From Caulochytrium protostelioides (Eukaryota; Chytridiomycota; Caulochytriomycetes; Caulochytriales; Caulochytriaceae): a stretch of 64,000 nucleotides of DNA. Below the pieces are notes generated by a model, which was not told the DNA's origin, ran no database searches, and saw nothing but the letters and a program-made list of their open reading frames with translations. The translations under genes were made by a program, and so were the position numbers. Shown in pieces: positions 10,409 to 20,737 of this stretch (its first letter is position 1; each line of letters starts with the position of its first letter). The DNA is taken from contig ML014158.1 of NCBI GenBank assembly GCA_003615045.1, positions 58,199-122,198 of the forward strand. The letters run 5' to 3'.

Positions 10409-13400
10409 GCGCCCACCCTGCGCGAGGGCCCGTCAGACCCTACAACAACGCGGCGATCGTGATTTGACTTGCGGGCGCAGAATGAGGCCACCAGCCCTCG
10501 GATCGGCAACGTAGTTTCTTGACGAGAAGGGCATGCACGGGCGGTCTGGTATCGATACAGGCTCGAGCGGCTCGCCCTGGTGGTGGTAGTGGCAGTGACG
10601 TGACGGTGGCGGTGGTGACGGTGGTAGTCGTCGTCGTTGCAGTGACCGTGGAAACAGCCTGGGAGCGAGAGGGATCGCGAGCGGAGGTGGACGATAGATA
10701 GGTCACGATTTGCAAGAGGGCGACAGGGTCGGAAGCGTCACACGATGCCGGCATCGCTGACTTTCGTACCGTCAAGACCCCCGTCGCGGCCGGCAGAACC
10801 ACGGATCACCGTCGGCCGTGCGTGAGCTTCGAGTCCGGGTTTCGCGTGGCGGCATCGGGATCGGCGTCCGCCTCAGGCGGCCGAGGCGCGGTCCTCGCGC
10901 GACGCGGCTGTGGCCAGCGCGGCCGATGGATCGTGCAGCCCGTGTTCTGCCAGCGGCTGCACTATGAACAATGGCACCGCGATGAAGTCCCGTCCCCGAC
11001 TCCGGCAACAACCTTCCCCGGCAGCCGACGCCACATCGTCGCTGCGGCGGCGGTTGATCCTCGGGGCCGGGCCGCCATTTCCCTCAAAGAAAAAAAAGGC
11101 CTTGAATCAGCTCACACCCCGATCATGGGCCGAACTTGCTCGGACAGGACCATCGTCCCTGCGCGCAGCAGCCCATCAGAACGATCGAGCCACATTGGTC
11201 TTGGCACGGGTAATATACAGGTCTCATCGATGCACTAGCAGACGCGCGATATGAAAGATCTTGCTGGGGTTGGCCTGGGGTATGCGGACCTCGACGCAAA
11301 AGCCTGCCGTATGCCTGCTCATCGGGAGCACTGCCAAGCGTCACGCATGTCTCCTCTGCGTCCCATCATGTTCTTCGCTCTCGGATGACATGATACGCAT
11401 CGACGTCAGCATCGGCATCTGGACAAGGCACCGGCATCGGTACCGGCATCGAGATTGACATCAGCAACGACATAGACACCGACATCGGCATCGGCACCGG
11501 CATCGAGATTGACATTGACATCGGCATCGAGTGATGCACGAAACCAATCGGGCATCGACGATGGACGAGTCGGAGCAGGGTTCATTCTTGGCAGAGACAT
11601 CCCATTCTGCCGAAGCGAAAGACAGGTCGTCGCCGCCTAGAAATTTTGGTACCGAATTTTAACGCATGCTGGGGGGACAGGGTCGTCCCGTCAGCCGTGC
11701 TTGGCGCGTCTTGGACATCCACGGGCATGGACCTGAACCATCAAATCTTCCGCCAGATTTGTGAGCTGTACGATTGCCAAAAGAACTCTTGTCGAGGTCG
11801 CATACGCCAGCGAATGAGCGGCGAAAGCCATGATCCGCCGTCTCTCGGTGAGTAGACATCGCTATCGCGGCGCTGTGCAGAGCACATGGTACGTTCGGCA
11901 GTGCGTTCCCATTTTCCTTCTCATGGAGCGCTGCTTGGCGCTCTCGCTGCTTCGCCACGGCCTCGCGAGGCCTTTCGCCGGTCCTTTCCCTTTTGCCAAG
12001 TCCCTTGCCCGCGCTGAGCCGTACTGGCTCGGCTGCTCAGCCGCGGCGGAGGAAGGGCGTCTGTGGTACCCAGCCGCCTTCCGCTTCGGGGAAGGGCCGC
12101 TGGTAGGTCAGGGGTCCTGGCTGCGCCGCGGGTGCCGACGGTCTCGCGACCTCTCCCTCTATCGGCGACGACTTGCGAGACCCTGGTCCGACGTGCACCC
12201 TTCGGCGTCCCTCCCAAAGGCCGCCGCCCCTCCGTGCGCGCTCGTAGCAGCAGACGCTCGTTGCAAGGATACTTCGCCGATGGGTCGGCCAAAGACGAAA
12301 GGCGCAAGGAGAAAGGCACAAGACCAACGGCGTCAGGCAAACAGTGGAGCGCGGCACCAGACGCGCGCCGACCCTGTGCCGATTCGCCCGGCCTGCTGGG
12401 CCGGGAAAATGAGAACGCCCTCAACAAAGCATTTCCAAAGCACAAGAAAGAGCGTCAGTCCGTCGTCCCCTCGAACCTCGCGGCGATAGCCGCCCGCATG
12501 CGCCTGCGGTTGAGGCCCGAGTGGGGTCCAGGCGCCGTCGTCGCTCGGCCGGCTTCGGCATGTGCGAAAGGACTTTTTTCTTTCCTTCGGCGTCCACATG
12601 CATGGACACAGACATGTGCCTCGTCGACCCAATCAAGGGGAAGCGATTGGGCACACACCATTCCATGCCAAGCCAAGTCATGTCATGCCGCCGCCGTCGT
12701 ACGCGTGCCGATGCTGGCCTCAGCGCGTCTCGCGAGTAGTCCCGAGAGCACCGTGGAGGGCCCGGCGGATGGGCCGGACGGCACGAGGCCGGCGCGGGAT
12801 GAGGCCGTGCGCGGGATGAGGCGCCCGAGCGAGCCGCACCGCGCCAGAGGGATCGCAGTCTCGCTTGAGCCTAGCCGGGCCGCGAACGCCTGCACGAGTC
12901 TGCTGGTCCGTCCGTGACACGCGACAGTTGCTGCGGCGGCGGCGTGCTGTAGGCGATACGGCCTTCGCCTTCGCCGTCGCGCCTCGCCTCCACTCGCCCC
13001 CGCCACACCGCCTTTGGCCCCGTGGGGGGCCGGTCTTTGTGATGATAGTCTTGTCATGTGGTCAATCAATCCGAGTCAGAACAAAAAAAAAACAGATGCT
13101 GCGGTAGACGGGACGAACGCATGGTGTCAAGCAGGCCAGGACCGATATGGACGATGGATTGTCGATGACGGATCAGTTCGAGCGATCCTATACGCGGAAT
13201 TCGCAAGCGCCTCTATCAAAAGAACGATGTCCTCCGCCAATTAAAGCGCCATTGCCCTGTGTCCTGACCCGCCATCATCCGCCACCCCCTTCGACCGGCG
13301 GATCACCCCCCGTCCGTACCTGTTGGCCCACCAGGCGCACTTGTCGGAGCGCATCATCGCGCAGTGGCCATTGGGACTGCCTGTATAGAACTTGAGAGAA

Positions 13401-13725
13401 CGACACGACCGTTATACTGATCCACGGGATCCTTCAAGCGGACCTTTCGGTTGATGACCCATTGGCGCGGTGGCTGCCTCTGCTCGCCTGATTGTCCGCT
13501 CGTCCGACGGTTCGGCTGCGTCTCTGATTGTCTGCTCGCTGCCTGGTGACGAAGGGTCCGGGCCTGGTGACCAGCGGCGTGCTCGCTCGGGACTCGTCGT
13601 GCACCTTAACGGGGCCCGCGCCCCTGTGCTGATCTCTCGGGTCAGGGGTCCGTCCGTCTGGCCCCGCCGTCACCCACGCTGCTGCCGCCGCTCCCCCGCT
13701 AATCGACGCTACTGGCCACGACACG
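10409..13725. other. 3.3-kb region without a recognisable gene
   Basis: Lies between the divergent TOK-like and UNC-93-like genes. It contains the degenerate hexamer repeat at 11396-11531 and a GC-rich stretch at about 11940-13000 with open frames on both strands, none with credible protein composition. I see no tRNA, rRNA or transposase in it. The few hundred bases before 13726 probably hold the promoter of the MFS gene. Confidence 0.5.
11396..11531. repeat. Degenerate hexamer repeat (GRCATC/GACATC family)
   Basis: A 136-base run built from variants of CATCGG, CATCGA and CATTGA. A longer unit, ACCGGCATCGAGATTGACAT, occurs twice, at about 11443 and 11496. It lies in noncoding DNA and is probably an expanded simple repeat. 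Confidence 0.75.
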
Positions 13726-15543
13726 ATGCCCGCATTCGAGCGCCTCGGGTGCCGGCTCACGCGGCTGGTGCGGTCCAGTAGCAGCCGCGTGGTGCTCCTG
13801 TCGGTGGCGTTTCTGTGCATCTTCTGCGCGCACTCCGTCTTTCAAGGCCTCGCGGCGTCCTACTTCTCGGTCGAGACCGGCTTCTTCAATCTTGCTGCCA
13901 TCTATTTGAGCCTGAGCTTCGGCAACTTCCTCGCGCCGTCGCTGGTCCAGCGCATGGGGACTAAGTTCTCCATGATCGTGGCAGCGGGCGCGTTCTCGCT
14001 GTGGCAGCTCGTCTACCAGAACATTCTGGACCAGCGCAACGCTGTCCAGCTCGGCATCATGCTGCCCACGTCGCTCTTCATGGGCTTCGGCGCGTCTGTG
14101 CTCTGGGCGGGCCAATCCACGTACCTGCGCTGTGTCACGAGCCGCGCGACCCACGGGTTTCTGAGTGGTGTGTTCTTCTTCATCTTCTCGTTAAACTCGC
14201 TGCTCGGCAACCTCTCGGCCCGCCTGTTCCTCCGGCAGGGCGTGCGTCCCGTCACGTCGCTCCGCATCGAGACCGCGGTCGGCTTCATCGGCATCATGCT
14301 CCTCACGCTGCTGCCCGTGTCGGACCCCCACAACGAGCATCTGGAGATCGATGACGCCCTCGATGATGCCGAGCGCGTCGCCGACTATACCCAGATTCCC
14401 GAGGACGACGCGCGCGACGGCAGCGCCCCCGCGGACGGCCATCGCGCGGACACGTGCAGCCCACGCGCCAGCATCAGCAGCTACGGCAGCGACCCGCCGG
14501 CTCCCTTCGCTGACGGCGACGTGGCCTCGCTGTCCGGGCCAGCGTCCCTCGCGTCGTCCCGCGCGTCGTTCCGCCAGCCCGCGGGCCCGGCCGGCATCCT
14601 CCACATCCTCGGCCGCCACATCCACCTCGAGTGGCAGGGGATCATGCGCTACCTGATTGTGTTCTTTATCGCAGGCGGCTTCGTCCAGGGCTTCCTCGTC
14701 GTGATTCCGCTCATGCTCGGCGACCACCGCTACCTGCACGTGCACCGCGGCGCCAACGAGCACACCTCGCCCGACGTCAAGTCGGACCGCTTGCTGATCC
14801 TGGCCGTGCTCGGCAGCGCGGCCGCCGTCGGCGCCTACGTGACCGGCCGCCTTGTGCACCGCTGGAACCCCAAGACGCTCGTCAACGTCTACGCGGCCGT
14901 CCAGGTCGCCATGTTCCTGGTCGTCGGCGTCACGTGGCCGCTGGCGCGTGTGCGCGTGAACGCTGACCCCGCCGTCGTCGGCGTCGCCGTCGGCGTCAAG
15001 ATGGCCACCGCGGCCTACCAGTACGACCACGCCATCGTCAGCAGCCTCGCATACGCGCTGGCCATCGTGACGGGCTACACGGACGGCGCCTTCATCACGC
15101 TCTCCTACGCGATCCTCGGGCGCATCTACAGCGTCGCCGAGACGCCCCGCGCCTTCGCGACCTTCAAGTTCTGGCAGAGCCTCGCCACCTTCGTCGTGTT
15201 CTTGATCTCGCCGCGCCTCATCGGCCGCTCCCAGGAGCCCGTCGACGTGCGCAACTGGCTGGTCATTATCGGCGCGCTGATTGGGGCCGCCTGCTTCGCG
15301 CTCCGCCAGGTCACCATCCCGTCCGACCACATCGACCCCGCCGTGGCGTGCCTCGTCATCGACGAGGACGGCGTGACGGCGCCGCCCTCGCCGTCGATGC
15401 ACACGATGGGCGCGTCCACGACCGAGGCCACCGACGGGGCCATCGATGCCGCCGTCGCGTTCGGGGACCACCGCAGCAAACGGTCCTCGCTCTCCTCCGT
15501 CGGCCCGCCGCCCGCCCTGCCCGCCCGATCCGGTCTCCCTTGA
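13726..15543 (+). CDS. UNC-93-like major facilitator superfamily membrane protein
   Basis: 605 residues and about eleven or twelve hydrophobic spans. The N-terminal half fits the UNC-93/DUF895 family: after a first span, the segment SVFQGLAASYF leads into IYLSLSFGNFLAP and the loop VQRMGTK, and later FMGFGASVLWAGQSTYL matches the family's glycine-rich TM4-TM5 region. A hydrophilic, Ser/Pro-rich cytoplasmic loop (about residues 205-290) separates the two six-span halves, as in other MFS proteins. The second half carries spans near 300-320, 355-375, 385-405, 420-440, 450-475 and 505-525, ending in a disordered tail. UNC-93 relatives act as membrane regulators or transporters whose substrates in fungi are mostly unknown, so none is assigned here. 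The start beginning MPAFERLGCRLTRL is the only ATG before the first span. The gene is convergent with the one downstream (245 bp between stops). Confidence 0.8.
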   Translation: MPAFERLGCRLTRLVRSSSSRVVLLSVAFLCIFCAHSVFQGLAASYFSVETGFFNLAAIYLSLSFGNFLAPSLVQRMGTKFSMIVAAGAFSLWQLVYQNILDQRNAVQLGIMLPTSLFMGFGASVLWAGQSTYLRCVTSRATHGFLSGVFFFIFSLNSLLGNLSARLFLRQGVRPVTSLRIETAVGFIGIMLLTLLPVSDPHNEHLEIDDALDDAERVADYTQIPEDDARDGSAPADGHRADTCSPRASISSYGSDPPAPFADGDVASLSGPASLASSRASFRQPAGPAGILHILGRHIHLEWQGIMRYLIVFFIAGGFVQGFLVVIPLMLGDHRYLHVHRGANEHTSPDVKSDRLLILAVLGSAAAVGAYVTGRLVHRWNPKTLVNVYAAVQVAMFLVVGVTWPLARVRVNADPAVVGVAVGVKMATAAYQYDHAIVSSLAYALAIVTGYTDGAFITLSYAILGRIYSVAETPRAFATFKFWQSLATFVVFLISPRLIGRSQEPVDVRNWLVIIGALIGAACFALRQVTIPSDHIDPAVACLVIDEDGVTAPPSPSMHTMGASTTEATDGAIDAAVAFGDHRSKRSSLSSVGPPPALPARSGLP

Positions 15544-15788
15544 CGCGGTGATGCCTCACCCTAGAAAACGTAAAGACCGCGGCCATGTAAAACGCTATGT
15601 ATCGATGGATGCGATGCGAGGGCGGCGCTGGCGTCTGGCCGCGCTGACGCCTTCGCTGAAGCTGCGACAACTGCTTTCGCTGAGACGGTCGCCGAAGGGT
15701 CGGCGGTCGAAGGGTCCGGTGACCGAGGCGTCGCCGACACGTGCTGCGGAAGCCTAGAAAGCCGTGGTGTGCGCGCAGCCGTTCCTGC

Positions 15789-18700
15789 TCAGAGCATCCC
15801 TGCGGAGGCGGACAGGGTGCTCAGATCCGACCGGCCTCGCCGGTCCTGCACGTCCAACGGCGCTGGCATCGCGGCGGCCGATCGGGCGGGCGGCCCGCCC
15901 TTGGTGAGAAGGCCGCTGCGGCGCCCGCTGCGGCTCGAAGTCCCGGACGCCGTGGTCGCGATGGAGCGGTTCGCCTCGTCGCCGACGACCGTGCCGGCGT
16001 CCGAGAGCGGGCTCGCCGCGCCGGCCGCATCGCTGCGGGCGTAGGTTCCCGGCGTGAGCCCCTGGCTCGCCGCTGTGGCGGCGGCGGCGGCGGCGGAGAC
16101 GGGCCGCGACGCGCGCTTCAGCGCCGCGGCCATGGCCATGACCGCCAGCGCTTCGCCGTCGGATTCGCTGTCGCTGCTGCTGCTGCTGCTGCTGCAACTC
16201 TCGCTGTCGTCGCTGCCCTTGGCGCCGGCGATCCGCGGGCCCCTGGCCAACCAGTCGCGGCTGCCAAGGTCGCCGCCGTCGTCGTCGTCGCCGTCGCCGC
16301 CGCCGGCGCTCCCGAGCCCGAGCGAGAAGCTGCCAAACTCCGACGGCCCGAGCAGCGTGGCCGCGAGCGACAGGCCGCTCGATCCGGTCGTGGGCCGCCC
16401 GATCCCGCGCGGCAGGCTGCCGGCGCGCTCGGCGTGGCTCAGCGAGAGACTCACGTCGCCCGCGGCGCCGAACGCGAGCGTCACGGGCCGCAGCCGCGCC
16501 GCGGTCCCGCGCGTCGTCGCGCGCCGCCGGTCCGAGAGCGTGTCGGCGAACGCGTCGTCGAGCGTCGACGCGAACGTGGACGGACTCGTCGTGGCCGGGT
16601 CGTGCAGCGTCGGGGCACGCCGCACGCCGCCGCCGCCGCCGCTGCCGGAGCTGCGGGCGCCCGTCGGCGTCCACACACGGTACCGCCGCGGCATCGAGCC
16701 GTGCGTCGTGCTGCCGCGGCCGACGCTCCCCTCCGAGCCGGACGCGGACGGCGGCGCCGAGCCCGGCAGCAAGATCCCGCCCGGCGGCGCGCGGGGGCCG
16801 GGTGTGCCGGCGGCCGACGTGGGCGCCGATCGGGCGGCCGCCACGGGCTCGGTCTGGCGCGGCCCGTCGGCGGGCGGCCAGGCGGGCGCCGCCGCGCCGG
16901 GCTCCAGCACGGGAACGGCGGCCAGCGCCGGCCCCGCTGCGGATGCGGATGTGGATGCGGATGCAGATGCTGATGCGGATGCCGCGACCGTCGCCAATGA
17001 CGGGCGCATATCGATAGCTCGTTCCGGATCCGGCGTTTGGCTTTTGGAGGCAAACGTGCGATACAGGGCGCGCTGGAGGCGCGTCATGGTCGAGCCATCG
17101 GAGGCCCCGTCGCTCGTCGCGGCGCCCCCGGCGATGGGGCGCGACGTGGGGAACGCCATGCTCTTGTGGCTCCGGAGGCGAGACGAGGCGTCCGGGACAT
17201 CGTCCAGGATCCCGGTATGGTCCGGGGCCGGGGCCGAGAACGGCGCCGTGGACTCGACGAGGGTCGCATCGCGGTCCGTCAGGCTGAACGTCATCGAGGC
17301 CTCCAGATCCTGCGACAGCGCCAGCCCCTCCAGCTTCGGCAGCATGCTCGCGAGCATGTCGCGGCGCGACGGCGCTCGGTCCGTCCCTCCGGGGCCTTGG
17401 CCATGCGCATCGTCGGTCTGGGTATGCTTGGGCGCCCACTCGCAATTGACGTCCGCCATCGCGGGGCGGTGGTCGGAAAAGGACGAGGCCGCTTCGTGGT
17501 GTCGCGTGGTCAGCTCGTGCGAGAGAGGCCGCTGCGACGGCGCCAGCCGCGTCAGGGTGCCGTGGCCGCTGCTCTTCGTCTCGTCGTCTTTGTTGCTGCT
17601 GTCCGAGAACAAACTGCCGTGGCGCGTCATGACCCGGCTGACGTGGCGCTCGACCATCGTTAGGCTGCCCGGCGTGCTCGAGGCGTCCGAGCGGCGCGCC
17701 GACGCCGTCGAGGCCGGCCCCGATTCGACGGCGACCGGGGGACGCGCGCGCCGCGGGTCGCTGCCGCCGGCCGCCGCTGCCGCCGCCGCCGCCGCGCCCC
17801 AGGACGCCTGCGGCTGCCACTGGTTGATGCGCGTGAGGGTCGCCTCGCCGGGGAAGTACACCGCGTCCGAGAGCTCGCCGCTCGACGTGCCGTCGCCGAG
17901 CTTGTTGTCGAGGCTCGGGTAGAACGCCGTGTCCGTGTCCGACCGCGTCGTGACCGTGGGCCAGTCGTCGCTCTGGCTGGCGCTGCCGCCGCCGCCGCCG
18001 CGCCCCAGGACGCCTGCGGCTGCCACTGGTTGATGCGCGTGAGGGTCGCCTCGCCGGGGAAGTACACCGCGTCCGAGAGCTCGCCGCTCGACGTGCCGTC
18101 GCCGAGCTTGTTGTCGAGGCTCGGGTAGAACGCCGTGTCCGTGTCCGACCGCGTCGTGACCGTGGGCCAGTCGTCGCTCTGGCTGGCGCTGCCGCCGCCG
18201 CCGCCGCCGCGCGGGTGACGGCCGCCCCGCGTCGCGTGGCGCGGGAGCGGCGCCGTCGAGATGGTGAGTGGCTCGAGCGCAACGCCGAGCGGCACGCTGC
18301 CGGGACCCGTCGTTCCGGGGCCCGTTGACTCGGGCTCCGACGTCGGCACCGTGTCCTGGCTGTAGATCGAGCTCCGCCGATCAATGGGCAGCACGTGGCC
18401 ATGGAGTCGCGAGAACGGCAGCTGCAGGTCGCCCAAGTATCCTTTCGACGCGTCGATGGGCTCGGTGACCGGCAAGCCGTCGAGCCCGTAGAGGGGCGCC
18501 GCCCGCGGCGCGTCCTGCGGCGCATCGCCGCCGTCGTCGGCGTCGTGCAGCGGCTCCATCTGGAGGTCGACGTGGAAGGCTGCGTCGTCATGGCGCTCGA
18601 TGCCGTCGGCGCCCAGCGCGTGCGGGCGGCGGCTGCGGCCGTCGGGGCTGGAGCGGCCGGCCGGCTGCCCGCGCGGATGCCGAGCCGACGAGGGCTGGGC

Positions 18701-19084
18701 TCCCCTGTGGAGTTCGCTCGGCGAGAGCGGACACGATGTCCCCGTTGGCGGGCGTGTGGCGGAAAGCCCGCGGCTCTGGGCGCTGAGCGACGCGTGGCCG
18801 ACCATACTCGGCCGGTTCGAGGCAAACAGGGGCTGCCCCACGTGCGAGTACGAGGTGTGCATGCCGTCAGGGATCCCCGGGGCCATGTACTGCTTCTTGG
18901 CGCCCGTGGGCGTGCCCGTCGCGGCGACCTGCGCCGCGACCGTGCGCTGCAGCGCGGCCTGGCGGCGGATCAGCACGTACAGCAGTAGGCTCGCGGTCAC
19001 CATCATGACGACGCCCAGCGCTGTCATGACGATCCAGGCCACCGTGTACCCCATGCCGAGGTTCGGCATCCCCAGCACCCCCAT
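15789..19084 (-). pseudogene. Single-pass membrane protein of unknown function, reading frame broken by a 206-bp tandem duplication
   Basis: The N-terminal part starts at 19084 and has a short lumenal or extracellular end, one membrane span (residues 13-39) followed by RR (signal anchor), then a long Ser/Pro/Gly/Asp-rich cytoplasmic tail with SDDWPTVTTRSDTD and LTRINQWQP segments. At 18206-17795 the DNA is a perfect-looking tandem duplication of 206 bp. As 206 is not a multiple of three, translation leaves the original frame and stops at 17660 (474 residues). The original frame is resumed in the second copy and stays open to 15789. With a single copy the gene would encode about 1029 residues. 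The C-terminal part is Ser/Ala-rich with short repeats and has no domain I recognise. It may be a recent mutation, a natural length variant or an assembly artefact. The promoter is probably shared with the divergent gene at 20738. Confidence 0.65.
17795..18206. repeat. Tandem duplication, two copies of a 206-bp unit
   Basis: Bases 17795-18000 and 18001-18206 appear identical by eye. Both begin CGCCCCAGGACGCC and end in a GCC-repeat tract, which suggests slippage or unequal exchange between the poly-Ala-encoding and poly-Gly-encoding GCC/CCG runs at the unit borders. The unit lies inside the coding region and shifts its frame. Confidence 0.9.
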
Positions 19085-20737
19085 CGTGCTGCCCGGTGGC
19101 GCCGCCGCGGGTCGAGCGGGGATGAGCGGGGATTGGGGCGATATCGACTGGCGATCAACGATTGGCGATCAGCGATCGGCGCTCAATGAACGGCGATGTG
19201 CCGGCGGGCGAGCGCCGGTAATGGTCGTGTCACGCAAGTAGGCTGCGATGCCGTCTGTAGTTAGCTAGAAAGGCGGCTTAGGATGTCGCGTGCTGCCTTT
19301 CCGACAGAAGAACGGTTTCAGGAAGGGCGCGTTTCAGGTGATCATCAAAAAAATAGAATTCTAAAAATGAAAAGAATTGCAACTGAATCGAGCCCGATGA
19401 AGCCAAAGGATCCAGCAGGTTGGACGGACAAACCGTGCTGAATTGTGTGGTTGCGAGCCAACGAGCCAGCTCAGCTTCCACGAGCTTCGCGTGAGACGAT
19501 GGGTACCCGCGGCCTCCAACGCTTTAGGAGACGTCATCTTTTATACCCTGCAGGCATGTGATGTGTTTCCGCCGCTTCATCATAGCCGCGCTGCAGTGAC
19601 AAGCGCATGACACAGCCGAGTTTATTTTTTTCGAGAACGCGTTTGCCGTGTTTTTTTTTTTTTTTTTTCAGCGTCCCGTGTCATCTCCACCCAGAAAAGG
19701 GTGCCAATGGTCATGCAGGATCCAACATCGAAAACTCATCCCAGACCTTCGGGTCTCGCCGAACACGCCATGGCCATCATGTCATAGTTTTTCGAGGTCC
19801 GCAGGTATCATGATATATCGCATCGTCGAAGGTCGAGGCCCGATCGCGAGCGAGAAAGAAACAGGCCGCCACGGATGATAGGGTTTGACGAGTCTCTTCG
19901 GGTCCATGCCACCATCTTGTTTCGCCTCACTTTTCCCCCCATTTCTCTGCGTTGGTGATGTGCCGTCAAAACCTCCTTTTACCTCGGCCACGGCGACGAT
20001 ACGGCGTCAATACCAGGAATAGTGCCGCGCAAAAAAAAAGAAGGCATGCCCAAAAATGCGATTGTTGTGGAAAAACGAAGACCAACGTGATAGGGTCGCC
20101 CGTCCCCCAAGGCTCTCATACTGGGGTAGCGCATCGTCCAGCGATCCCGGGTCGATCACCATGCCTCTCTATAAAAGGAGAGACAATATGACGATTGCAT
20201 CATTTTTTATTGGTTCATGAGATCCGGATCTTTAGTAACGCTTCAATGCCAAATCATCACCTTTCCAAAACAGGTGATGATGAGAAGGTCGCGGTGCCGT
20301 CGTGTCCGTCGGACATGGGGGGGGGGGCAATGTGGCCCCCCTCTCTCGCGAGAGCCCTGTCGGCAAGATACCGCTGGCTCGGGCCCCGTGCCAGGGAACC
20401 ATGCGCCGATCCCTGCCGGCGTCACGATCGAAGCTTGCGCGATTACGCCATCTCCGATGACATGTCTGCAGTATACTCGATCAAGCGATCCGAAGCAGAG
20501 CGGATCATGAGCACCCTGAATGAAAGGGCACCTCGGGCGATACGCAGGCGCGCAGACGGGCATCACGAGTGCGATGATCCCATGCGTCGACGACTCCCGT
20601 CTTCCCATTCCCGTCCGCCTGACGCCCACCGGTCGTTGGTCCCGCCTCTTTGTTTTTTTTTTTTTCTTCATCGGACTTTTGGGACCAGCCCCGGCCGATC
20701 CTTTTCCGTCGCATATGCACCCCAGGCGCGGAGGACA
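19085..20737. other. Shared intergenic region of two divergent genes
   Basis: 1.65 kb, with lower GC than the flanking genes. It holds a run of about 19 T near 19651-19669, A-rich tracts near 20031 and 19345, and a run of T at about 20648-20660. It presumably contains both promoters. I found no RNA gene or transposon. Confidence 0.5.

Noticed and set aside
11830-12489. Plus frame of 219 codons and an opposing minus frame of 174 codons
   Set aside because: Both are Arg/Ser/Pro-rich without domain or membrane signal. GC-rich DNA yields such frames by chance.
15754-18825. Minus-strand frame of 1023 codons overlapping the split membrane-protein gene
   Set aside because: It is the alternative frame created through the 206-bp duplication and GC-rich codons. 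The other two frames contain the membrane span and the continuous Ser-rich protein.
19651-19680. Long T run followed by CAG, resembling a 3' splice site or a retroposon tail
   Set aside because: No exon-like sequence follows and no target-site duplication is evident. Probably a simple homopolymer.
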